36,706 bases of DNA from NCBI GenBank assembly GCA_003427395.1, contig BFEA01000340.1, forward strand, positions 1,373,420-1,410,125, in the 5' to 3' direction. Source of the DNA: Chara braunii (Eukaryota > Streptophyta > Charophyceae > Charales > Characeae). The position numbers were made by a program, and so were the translations under genes. Below are positions 21,778-29,912 of the stretch, piece by piece; position 1 is the first letter of the stretch; each line of letters opens with the position of its first letter. The notes under the pieces are model-generated. The model saw only the letters and a program-made list of their open reading frames with translations. It had not been told where the DNA came from and ran no database searches.

Positions 21778-21989
21778 TGGAAATTAAGTGTGGGGACACA
21801 GATGAAACTGAAATCCCTCGTGTTGGTCCAATGAAGCAAGTCGATTGCTTTCGCGCGTCGCGGAATGCGCGCGCGGGCACGGCGCGAAAAGAGAAAAATC
21901 CAAATTCAATCCAAAAAGTATTGTCGGGCTTCCCACCGGGCTACAGCCCGTCATTTAGAACGGAAAGGCTTTGGCACGCTCCGCGTGTC

Positions 21990-22445
21990 TCATTTTCGTA
22001 TCAAATCTCGTCGCCGTTCGATGGTCAGTTCCGAGTCCGACGTGGATGGTCTCAGCCGCGTGGCGCTTTCTTTATGCTCGTCTTCACTCTGCACACGGTA
22101 GTGGAAACCCCTGGATTCGTAGCGCTCAAAACGCTGGCATTCGGTGCATAGAGTGCGCGGCCAGTGGGGTTCTATTGCCATCCACGGGACGATGATCAAC
22201 TCGTTGAATAGCAACAATATCGAGTAATGTGGGAAGTGCGTATCGATAATGACAAACCCAACCTCTACGAACCCTGAACAACAATTTGCTGGAGGGAAGT
22301 AGTATCGTCCGCCGATTTGTGCAATGGCTTCTCGTACGTCCCACTCGCATACACATGTCCTTCCCTCGTTATACGGAAAAGGCCGTGTTGGGACGGGAGG
22401 TACGGGAGGCTGGTGCCCGATCAGAGGGTACTGGTCAGTCCACAT
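21990..22445 (-). CDS. LTR-encoded conserved protein, loose LTR 1 (most complete copy)
   Basis: The frame starts at ATG 22445-22443 (MWTDQYPLIG), in the element sense, and gives about 151 residues. Its core reads RPFPYNEGRTCVCEWDVREA, GFVIIDTHFPHYSILLLF, ELIIVPW, then PRTLCTECQRFERYESRGFH, a C-x2-C pair that also appears in the element 2 copy (CCWC). A basic tail ends ERRRDLIRK. It aligns with the frames in the element 1 LTRs, loose LTR 2 and element 2, always close to the LTR 3' end. No signal peptide or membrane helix is visible. The function is unknown and no family is recognised. The frame is intact, so this is the best copy for profile building. Confidence 0.6.
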   Translation of the reverse strand: MWTDQYPLIGHQPPVPPVPTRPFPYNEGRTCVCEWDVREAIAQIGGRYYFPPANCCSGFVEVGFVIIDTHFPHYSILLLFNELIIVPWMAIEPHWPRTLCTECQRFERYESRGFHYRVQSEDEHKESATRLRPSTSDSELTIERRRDLIRK

Positions 22446-22522
22446 ATCAATCAATTTTCAAGATCTTGCGACGTCGTCAAGAAAAGAAAACACTCGCGCA
22501 ACTCATAAACAATCTCCTTCAA

Positions 22523-22525
<3 letters not shown>

Positions 22526-22571
<46 letters not shown>

Positions 22572-22597
22572 NNNNNNNNNNNNNNNNNNNNNNNNNN

Positions 22598-22656
<59 letters not shown>
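22526..22656. repeat. (GA)n tract with assembly gap
   Basis: GA repeats flank 26 unknown bases (22572-22597). The run is inside loose LTR 1 but absent at the same place in loose LTR 2, so it expanded after they diverged. Its true length is unknown. Confidence 0.95.
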
Positions 22657-22659
<3 letters not shown>

Positions 22660-23590
22660 CACTGCAGCAGCTTGATCATGCATATAACTAAGGGACCGAT
22701 CCGCGGCTCAGGTTTAGTGAGCCAGCGTGACGTTGATCCCAGGCGCCTTGTTTCTCGAGGCCGCCTCGTGGTTTGGCTGCTGATGTCGGACAGCATAAGG
22801 CAGATGGCATGCGCAGTGCACCCAAAGCTACAAATCTAAACACTCTTGCATTCTCGGACAAAATCCCGACGACAATCGTCTAATCAATGCCAAAGAGACG
22901 CGCATCTCCATACATTCATTCACTGTGGAAGATGCGAAAAATGAGCCATGCACAGGAAAAGATGGATTGTTTGCACAGTACACACGCATCCACCGTTCAC
23001 AAGATAAGAAGACGGGGTCCTTGCGCGGGAGGATTACCCAGGAAACTAATGGAAGAGTTCCGGAAGAAGTTCTTTCACGCAAGGAAAGAATACAGATTCA
23101 TGCTCATCCAGAGGAGGGAAAAAGAGAGAAGGAGAGAAGCATCGAGACACATCATTATTCAAAGATAGAGGAGAAGGGGAAGGTGAGGGGGGAGAGCCAA
23201 GATAGGAGATGACGCAACTCAAAAGAAGGAAGTTCAGCGTTGTCAGAGAGAAAGATCCGCAACAACAAAGGCGCATTCGCCGTTAATTCCAATATGGCCC
23301 TGGGCCAATAACTCACTCAACTCCAATCATCAATCCTCATACCCGCACCGACGATCCCAACCGCCGCGTGCTAACTCCCACCGTTGCGATCATCACCCCG
23401 CTGTCGTAAACTCGACACGGTTCGCCCAGATCCCACAGTCCGTCGTGGCGATCCAGCGCGCAACCGGCCAGCCTATCATCAGCCCGACAGGACTTTCCGA
23501 CTCGCACCAAACACTCTGCCTAGCCACTGCTTCCCGGAAGCTGGCTTGAGAGTCGAGAACGTAAGAGAGATTTGCGGACGCGTTTGCGGG

Positions 23591-23600
23591 TTTTATAGTT
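23591..23600 (-). promoter_or_regulatory. LTR TATA box, loose LTR 1
   Basis: Minus strand AACTATAAAA in a block conserved with loose LTR 2 (25916-25927). It lies about 1.9 kb from the LTR 3' end. Confidence 0.6.
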
Positions 23601-24333
23601 GCGACAGAGGGGATAGAAGGGGGAGAAAGCGACGGAGAAGCTGAGGTGTAAGAGGAGAAGCAAGAGGATAAGACTTTGAGAAGAGTGCTCTGTGGACGCC
23701 ATGTTGATCCCTCGGAACTCAAGTTTCAACCAATCAGATTCGCCGTGCAATAGGAAGATCCTATTGATCCACGCACCTGATTGGCGAGCGGGAGTTATCG
23801 ACGGATCGACCGGGCGTCGTGCGTTGGACTTAGAGGGTGAGAAGAGAAAAGGCGCGAGAACCAGCGCAAGACGGGTCCAAGATTCAGATGATCAAGAAAG
23901 GGAAATGGGCACGCAAAGAGCAGAGTGGGAGAAAGAGAGAGAGAAAGAAAACAGTTACGGGGAGAGAGAAAGAGGAGGGAGAAGGGGAAAGGAGCGCGGG
24001 AGGGAGCCATGAAGGGGACAAAGAGGAGGAAGTCGGCGCCGTCAACAAAAAGAGAGAAAAAGGCACCGAAACAGTTACAACTTGCTTCTATCCTAATTCA
24101 AAATTGAAATCACCATATCCGCGCGCGAAAAGGCAACGCGGGAAAAGAAAATCCTACGCCTATTCATATTCGTACAAAATTCCAAGAGTTTTTCCCGACG
24201 TGACCAAGAACATTCACACATACGGAAATGACACGTCGAAGTTCCGCTTGTGACGCGCAAACCTCACGCCCTGTGCTATCTTCCGTTCGGAGTGTTAACT
24301 GTGCGGAAAAGAAGCCCAGAAAAACAGCAAGAA

Positions 24334-24352
24334 GGGGTGTACCAAGGATTTT
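24334..24352 (-). promoter_or_regulatory. Conserved U5 box, loose LTR 2
   Basis: Minus strand AAAATCCTTGGTACACCCC, identical to the element 1 3' LTR box. Confidence 0.6.
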
Positions 24353-24630
24353 TGGAAATTGACTGTGGGGACACTGACAGAACTGAAATCCCCTGTGTTG
24401 GTCCGATGAAGCAAGTCGATTAGTTTCGCGCGTCGCAAAATGCGCGCGCGGACTTGGCGCGAAAACAGAAAGATCCAAATTCAATCCAAAAAGTACTGTC
24501 GGGCTTCCCACCGAGCTACGGCTTGTTGTTTAGAACGGAAAGGCTCTGGCACGCTTCGCGTGTCTCGTTTTCGTATCAGATCTCGTCGTCGTTCATGGGT
24601 CAGTTCCGAGTCCGACGTGGATGGTCTCAG

Positions 24631-24955
24631 TCAAGTGACTCTTTCCTTATGCTCGTCCTCACTCCGTATTCGATAGTGGAAGCCCCTTGCTTCGTAGCGA
24701 TTGAAACGCTGGCACTCCGTGCACAGAATGCGGGGCCAATGAGGCGCCACGACCGTCCACGGAATGACGATCAGCTCGTTAGATGACAACAATAAGGAGT
24801 AGGGTGGAATAGTACTGCCCGCCGATTTGTGCGACGGCTTCTCGTACGTCCCACTCACATACACGTGTCCTTTCCTCACTGTAGGGAAAAGGTCGCGTTG
24901 GGATGGGAGATACGGGAGGCTGACGCCCNATCGAAGGGTGCTTGTCAGTCCACAT
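24631..24955 (-). pseudogene. LTR-encoded conserved protein, loose LTR 2 copy (frameshifted)
   Basis: The N-terminal part (MWTDKHPS...RPFPYSEERTRVCEWDVREAVAQ) lies in one frame and the remainder (LLLSSNELIVIPW, PRILCTECQRFNRYEARGFH) in another. The shift and a short deletion lie near 24780-24810, where the G-F-V-I-I-D strand of the loose LTR 1 copy should be. One ambiguous base is at 24930. Confidence 0.55.
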
Positions 24956-25915
24956 ATCAATCAATCATACATATATATACAGAGGCATCATTACGAGCGA
25001 AAATCATTCATGCGACCCTCAATCTACCCTTCTTGATACACGAGGGAGTAAACACACATCCGCTTGTTGGTTTCCGGCGCCTTGTTTCTCAAGGTCGCCT
25101 GGTGACGTGGTTGCTGATGTCGTGTCATGTAAGGCAGATGGCATGCGCAGTGCGTTCAGGACTATGGATCTAAGCACTCTTGTACTCTTGAACAAAATCC
25201 CGATGACATTCGTCTAATCAATTCGAAAAGTCACACATCTCTATACATGCATTCACTGTGGAAGGTGCGAAAATGAGACATTCACGGGAAAAGTTGAATC
25301 GCATCGCACAATACATACGCATCCACTGTTCACAAGACAAGTAGACGGGGTCCTTGCGTAGGAGGATTATCCAGGAAACTAATGGAAGAGTTCCGGAAGA
25401 AGTTCTTTTACGCTGAAACAGGAGGCCGACTCATTCCCATTTAAGAGAGGGACAATCATTCAGACGCATCATTATTCAAAAAGGGAGAGAGAGAGAGAGA
25501 GAGTCGAGGGAAAGAAAGTCCGAAATAGAAGATGAGAAGATCCAAAAAGAGAAAAGTTCGGCGTCACCGCCGTACACTCATGTCAAAGATAACAATCCGC
25601 AGCAAAGGCGCATACACCATTAATTCCAATTTGGCCCCGGGCCAATCAACTCAACATCGATCCTCATACCCGCACCGACAATCCCGGCCGTCGCGTGCTA
25701 ACTCCCACCGTTGCGATCATCACCCCGCTGTCGTAAACTCGACACGGTTCGCCCGGATCCCACAGTCCGTCGTGGCGATCAGGCACGCAACCGGCCAGCC
25801 TATCGTCAGCGCGACAAGAATCTTCGACTCGCATCAAACACTCTGCCTAGCCACTGCTTCCCGGAAGCTGGCTCGAGAGTCGAGAACATAAGAGAGATCT
25901 GCAGATGCGCTTGCG

Positions 25916-25927
25916 GGTTTTATAGTT
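25916..25927 (-). promoter_or_regulatory. LTR TATA box, loose LTR 2
   Basis: Minus strand AACTATAAAACC, the same block as in loose LTR 1. Confidence 0.6.
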
Positions 25928-26914
25928 GCGACAGGGGAGATAGAAGGGGGAGAAGTCGACAGGAAAGCTGAGGTGTAAGAGGAGAAGGAGGAGAAGACTT
26001 TGAGACGAGTGCTCTACGAACGCCATGCTGATCCCTCGGAACTCAAGGTTCAACCAATCAGATTCGTCGCGCGATAGGAAGGTCCTATCGATCCATGCAC
26101 CTGATTGGCGAGCGGGAGTTATCGGGGGATTGATTGCACGGCGTACGCCCGGCTCAGAGGGTGAGAAGAGAAAAGGCGCGAGAGGTGGCGCAAGACGGGT
26201 CCAAGATTCAGATGATCGAGAAAGGGAAATGGGCGCTCGAAAGCAAGGCGGGAGAGAGAGAGGGAGAAGGAAAAAAACAGTTAGGGGAAGAGAAAAAAAG
26301 GAGGGAGAAGGGAAGGGAGGCGCGTGTGATAAGCTCAGATCCGTACCGCGCGGCTTGCCGTATCCTTGAGGGAAAACCCCGCGGAAGCCCCAAAGTACGG
26401 ACGCAGATAAAAAGGGGCTTTTCTTTCTTTTTGCTTTTGTTTTCTTTTTGAAACGGCGTTTTTCATTTTGTTTGGTTAACAACTCCTGCAGGCGAATAGC
26501 GGCCACGGTATGAAAATCAAGAAACGGGTGTGGTTGGGACTTTTTAAATTTTTGCGTGCGCGCCCAAGCTCCGATTTCTTCGCGCATCTCGCATCCCCGT
26601 TTCTTGCTTTGCATCCTCGCGCCATCTTCCCTTCTTGCTGCGCGCATTTTCCCCATGCAGGACTCTTCGTCTTCCCCTACGCCCAGCTTGATCCTTACCC
26701 TGTCTTCTTCTGCGAAGTGATTGGCAGCGTAGTTGGGATGCTCGGATCAATGTGGAAAGCGGGAAACCGCGCACCACTTGAACGAACACCCCAATCACGT
26801 AGCCATGCAATCCTGCGGGTAGAACCCTCTAACTCCCCACCTCTCTCTCCAGTCCTGCTCCTCTGCACCCTGCGCTGCCCGCAGCTCGCGCCGTTAACCC
26901 GCCGCCTCCCGCGC

Positions 26915-26920
26915 TATAAA
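26915..26920 (+). promoter_or_regulatory. LTR TATA box, element 2
   Basis: TATAAA in GCGCTATAAATTTGCG, preceded by a C/T-rich stretch and followed by CTCTCCTCTCCCTC. It is the counterpart of the orphan fragment at 4388. It lies about 1.75 kb before the PBS. Confidence 0.6.
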
Positions 26921-27401
26921 TTTGCGCAACCCTCTCCTCTCCCTCTCTTTGATCTCGGCTGCAATGCTGCGCGAGCTATGCGCGAGAGTCCGCGGCGCCG
27001 AACAGGCTCGACGAGCCCAAGGACGGGCGGAGTGATGACGTGGGTTGGGCCCCGCGGTAGTCTCGGGGCTAGGCAGTCGGAGGGACCGAGCAGTGGTGGG
27101 GATTGGACGCCGGCCGCGGCAGGGCCTTGTGGCTATGGTGGTCGGTGGTCTTGGGAAGTTTTTAAAGGCTGCGCCTGGGGACGGCAGTCAATTGAAATTT
27201 TTGTGTCTACAAGAGGGACTCGCTTTTATCTCCATTGCTGCTTTGTCTGTGCATGTTGTGTGTGTGAAGCCCCGAGTGATGGGAGCTTGTTATGCGCATG
27301 AGTGATGTCGAAGGTCCATGGATGATTAGACGTCCTGTCGAGTGTTATTGATTGCATGCATGTATGTGTATATGTACTCGTCCGGGCGGGGATGGGGAAA
27401 C

Positions 27402-27935
27402 NGAACTGGGAAACCGTCTGCTTAGGAGTATGAGTGTGTTGATCCGGTTGTTCCCCTCCCCTCCGCGGTCTTTCCTGCGCTNTCGCACGGTCTCGNCGNA
27501 ATTCNCTCTCTCACTCTCTNTNTCTCCCTTCTNCCCTTCCCCGATCGCCTTCCTTGGAACTGACAGTCATNGCTTTTNGAGCTTATCGTCCCNGTACCGG
27601 TGACGTCAACCGCCTGCGTCCGCGCGGACGNTCGACGCCCCCGCCAAGAGGNGAAAGCTTAGATTTCGTCATCTCCCCNCNCCTACGCACTCNCTTTNGA
27701 GAGANNAAAGTTGCGACGATTGTTGTATGGATTCGGTGTTGGTTCGGATGACTGGGAACGCGGGATCTTGCCCGTGTTCATCACGTACCTCCGATCGTNT
27801 CATNTCGCTACCGACCTTCCCCATCACAGATGACGACANCGTCTACTGCGATGNGGACGTACGACGCGCNCTGAGGCGGACGGAGCAAGTGTGTTGGCAA
27901 GACCCGCCGCGGGCCTNTGAGATAAGGGGGAATGN
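27402..27935. other. Low-quality stretch with many single ambiguous bases
   Basis: More than 20 isolated N calls are scattered here, inside the element 2 LTR and the start of its ORF. This suggests collapsed repeat copies or low coverage, so frames across it should be read cautiously. Confidence 0.9.
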
Positions 27936-28248
27936 GTTTGTGTTGATTGATCGTTTTGATTCGCCGACTCTGATATTGCCTTATACGGGTTTAACGGTGT
28001 TGCCCTGGTCGGCCGCTCACGACGCGTGGCGACCGCAGTTTGATTGTTGCTGGTGTCCCCAGGGGGACTCGTGCTCATGGCGACGACTGATCCTGGGTTA
28101 TGAGGGAGCGACACGTTTCCCCGAACTTTCCCGTAGTGCGGTGGCGCTGCCCGCGCAATTTCGAATTCAGATACCGACGAGTCCTCCCGCCTCTTTACCC
28201 TCCCGGAAACTTTCGCGTGGACTCTGTGAGTCCGATGCCGAGGCCTGA
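27727..28248 (+). CDS. LTR-encoded conserved protein, element 2 copy
   Basis: An ATG frame of 173 residues inside the LTR, ending about 415 bp before the PBS. Its core LPTFPITDDD, CD(W?)DVRR, FVLIDRFDSPTLILPYTGL, TVLPW, FDCCWCPQGDSC matches the minus-strand LTR ORFs residue by residue in pattern (FP, V-x-C-(E/D), D-V-R, FV(I/L)IDxxF, L-x-LP(F/Y), L-x-V-x-PW, C-x2-C). It also has a Pro-rich, Arg-containing tail. Six ambiguous codons fall in it. It would be encoded ahead of gag on the genomic transcript. No membrane segment or known domain was recognised; the function is unknown. Confidence 0.58.
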   Translation: MDSVLVRMTGNAGSCPCSSRTSDRXXSLPTFPITDDDXVYCDXDVRRXLRRTEQVCWQDPPRAXEIRGNXFVLIDRFDSPTLILPYTGLTVLPWSAAHDAWRPQFDCCWCPQGDSCSWRRLILGYEGATRFPELSRSAVALPAQFRIQIPTSPPASLPSRKLSRGLCESDAEA

Positions 28249-28375
28249 AGGCCTCGATCCACCCACCTCCACAACAAAGACCCGAGGGTTCAGACACTTT
28301 GTGAAGTCGATGATGAGGCCCGAAGGCTTCGAACCCACCACCTATCCCCCAAACCCCTGACGATCGAAGTTTTGT
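28231..28375 (+). repeat. ~75-bp tandem duplication containing two short hairpins
   Basis: The block TC(C)GATG...GAGGCC(T/C)GAAGGC(C/T)TCGA(T/A)CC occurs at 28231 and again at about 28306. Copy one forms a perfect stem (CGAGGCC-TGAA-GGCCTCG, loop included). Copy two forms a weaker one (GAGGCC-CGAA-GGCTTC). It overlaps the end of the LTR ORF. It could be a structured element in the 5' part of the transcript, or only a duplication. Confidence 0.5.
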
Positions 28376-28588
28376 CTTCCGCCGCCATGGCCCTCTCCCC
28401 TTGATGCCTTTTTCCGTCCCGATGCATGGCGGCAGTTCCTTTTTGCGAAAACCTTTTTGATTTTATCGTTTCGGAGTGATTTGGGCCCCCCCCACACGAC
28501 TCCGCGGCGACAGTTCGACTCCGAGAAAAACCTCGGCCACGAAATGAGAGTCTCCCGTTCCGTCCGAGAGACTCAACCCTTACGACCA

Positions 28589-28608
28589 AAAATCCTCGGC
28601 CACGCCCC
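28589..28608 (+). promoter_or_regulatory. Conserved U5 box, element 2
   Basis: AAAATCCTCGGCCACGCCCC, matching the minus-strand boxes of the other LTRs at most positions, about 55 bp before the LTR end. Confidence 0.55.
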
Positions 28609-28662
28609 TCCTAGAACTCTGGTCGGTGACTCCGTACGGGAAGCCGCGAGGGGGCGTGTGGT

Positions 28663-28674
28663 TGGTATCAGAGC
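28663..28674 (+). other. Primer-binding site, initiator tRNA-Met
   Basis: TGGTATCAGAGC is the 12-base complement of the plant initiator tRNA-Met 3' end (known from many plant LTR elements). It follows the LTR end directly. Minus-strand DNA synthesis starts here. Confidence 0.88.
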
Positions 28675-28862
28675 TGATTCGTTTCGGCTCCGAGGTTTTC
28701 CTAGGACGATTGCCCTGTTTTAAAGTTTCTCCTTTTTTCCTTTTTGATCTTTTTACTGGAATTTCCGAATTTTTTTTGAGTAGGCTGGCTCCCCGTCGAC
28801 GGAGGCCCGCGAATAGCAATCCGAACCGAGCAAGGGGCCGGGCTCGAAACCCGCCTCCTGCG

Positions 28863-29894
28863 ATGGTGGAACCCGGAATCGTGTGGGCAAACGACGACGA
28901 CAACCATGCGGGGATGGCCAATCATCCCCTGTACTTTGTACCTCCTCCCTCCAAAGTTCCTATTTTTTCTGAGGATGACACCGATCCTCGCACCTGGCTG
29001 GGGGCCTTGAAAGCCTAGGGCTGGTCGGACCAGTTGCTCCGAGAACGAATCCCCGGAAGGTTAGCCGGAACCGCTTTTGAGTGATACGGACAAAACCCCT
29101 TCACTAATTGGGCAGCCTTCCAGAGGAAATTTCTCGATAGATGTGATCACATCGCACCAGGTCAATGCCTCCGTTTAATAAAGGAATACACACAGCAACC
29201 TCGAGAGACCTTGGCTAGATATGTTGAACGTTTTAGGTACCTAGCCGAGCGCTCCGGGGTGGATGAGAAGATGGTACAGACTGATTTCGTCAGAGGACTG
29301 TCAGATTCTCGTCAGCGGAAAAAGATCCGCAAGAAATGCAACCCTATAGAACATACCCTGACGGAGCTAATTTAGTACGCAATTAAGTACGGGAAGGAAA
29401 ATTACGATGTGGGCCTGGACTCAGAATCCGACGAAGATGACCCTTCGGGCGTTCGACGCAATAGCTACTCCGCTACGACACGTATGTTCGAAGATCGCTT
29501 CGGGTTGGGTCCGGCAAAAAAAGGCTCGGATCGGAAAACTTCCTCCTCTGCTTCGGCCTCCCGTCGCCCTAGTCAAACGCAAGGAGGCCGGGGCAAGGAA
29601 GAAGTATCCATGAAAGAGGTCGCGACCCAATTAGTTACGGTAGTAGCCCCGTTAACGGAGTTTGTTCAAGGTCTGCAACGGCAACGCATAGCCGCCGCAC
29701 AACGACAACAGGCGGCTATGGCGGCCGGAGCCCCTATGATAAGACCGGCCGTGGCCACGGCTGTCCCACCCCTACGCCGTTATAATTGTAATCAGCCAGG
29801 CCATCTTGCGAAAGATTGTCCGAAACCCCGAAATCAGGGCGGTCCTACCGGACCTTCCCAAATCCCACTGGCTGCTCCCACCGCTGCAGGATAG
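28863..29894 (+). pseudogene. gag, element 2 (three internal stops)
   Basis: Starts at ATG 28863 (MVEPGIVWAND), chosen because upstream codons in the open frame lie in the PBS/LTR and the element 1 gag ATG aligns here. The capsid domain reads DDTDPRTWLGALKA, RIPGRLAG, AAFQRKFLDRCDHIAPGQ, YVERFRYLAERSG, then a Ser-rich linker and a zinc knuckle near the C-terminus. The knuckle reads RYNCNQPGHLAKDC: the first Cys is Arg, so one zinc ligand is missing. In-frame stops are TAG 29016-29018, TGA 29082-29084 and TAG 29373-29375, and the frame ends at TAG 29892-29894. Everything stays in one frame through the protease. Confidence 0.88.
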
Positions 29895-29912
29895 GGGAGG
29901 GTAGCCACGGTA

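Larger units (their letters stand above)
21687..24260 (-). mobile_element. Loose LTR 1 (subfamily related to element 1)
   Basis: In minus orientation it ends CGTGAGGT at 21687, like the element 1 LTR. It carries the U5 box, LTR ORF and TATA box in the same order and spacing. It is repeated head-to-tail by the next LTR with roughly 10% difference by eye. No gag-pol adjoins it on the left, where the satellite begins. The GA tract with an N gap at 22526-22656 is inside it. Its 5' end (about 24003-24260) has no counterpart in loose LTR 2. Confidence 0.8.
24261..26324 (-). mobile_element. Loose LTR 2, head-to-tail with loose LTR 1, cut by element 2
   Basis: Its 3' end (CGTGAGGT at 24261) follows the 5' end of loose LTR 1 with no internal gag-pol between them. 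Similarity to loose LTR 1 runs to 26324, where it stops abruptly at the TGTGAT start of element 2. The ~250 bp that should complete its 5' end are missing from the window. They may lie beyond element 2's 3' LTR if element 2 inserted here. Confidence 0.78.
26325..28662 (+). repeat. Element 2 5' LTR
   Basis: The start is set by TGTGAT at 26325, where homology to loose LTR 2 stops; the element 1 5' LTR also starts TGTGAT. The end is set by the primer-binding site at 28663 (LTR end CGTGTGGT, against CGTGAGGT in the others). It contains a TATA box at 26915, a stretch with many ambiguous bases, the LTR ORF, a 75-bp duplication and the U5 box. The pairing cannot be confirmed without the 3' LTR. Confidence 0.75.

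Noticed and set aside
22286-22839. Arg-Glu repeat ORFs around 22.5 kb
   Set aside because: They are translations of the (GA)n tract and cross an assembly gap.
26510-27305. Plus-strand frames of 86-263 residues at 26.5-27.3 kb as host genes
   Set aside because: They overlap the LTR promoter, have no domain and no counterpart in other LTRs, and their composition follows the GC-rich DNA.
28300-28335. Hammerhead-like core (TGATGAG ... CGAAGGC ... GAAC)
   Set aside because: The CUGAUGA core starts with A and the GAAA box reads GAAC; stems I and III are not formed. It is a coincidence of the hairpin duplication.
28310-28345. Possible minus-strand tRNA gene: GGGTTCGAAGCC resembles a B box
   Set aside because: No A box at the right distance, no seven-base acceptor pairing and no anticodon arm. 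It lies in a tandem duplication inside the LTR.
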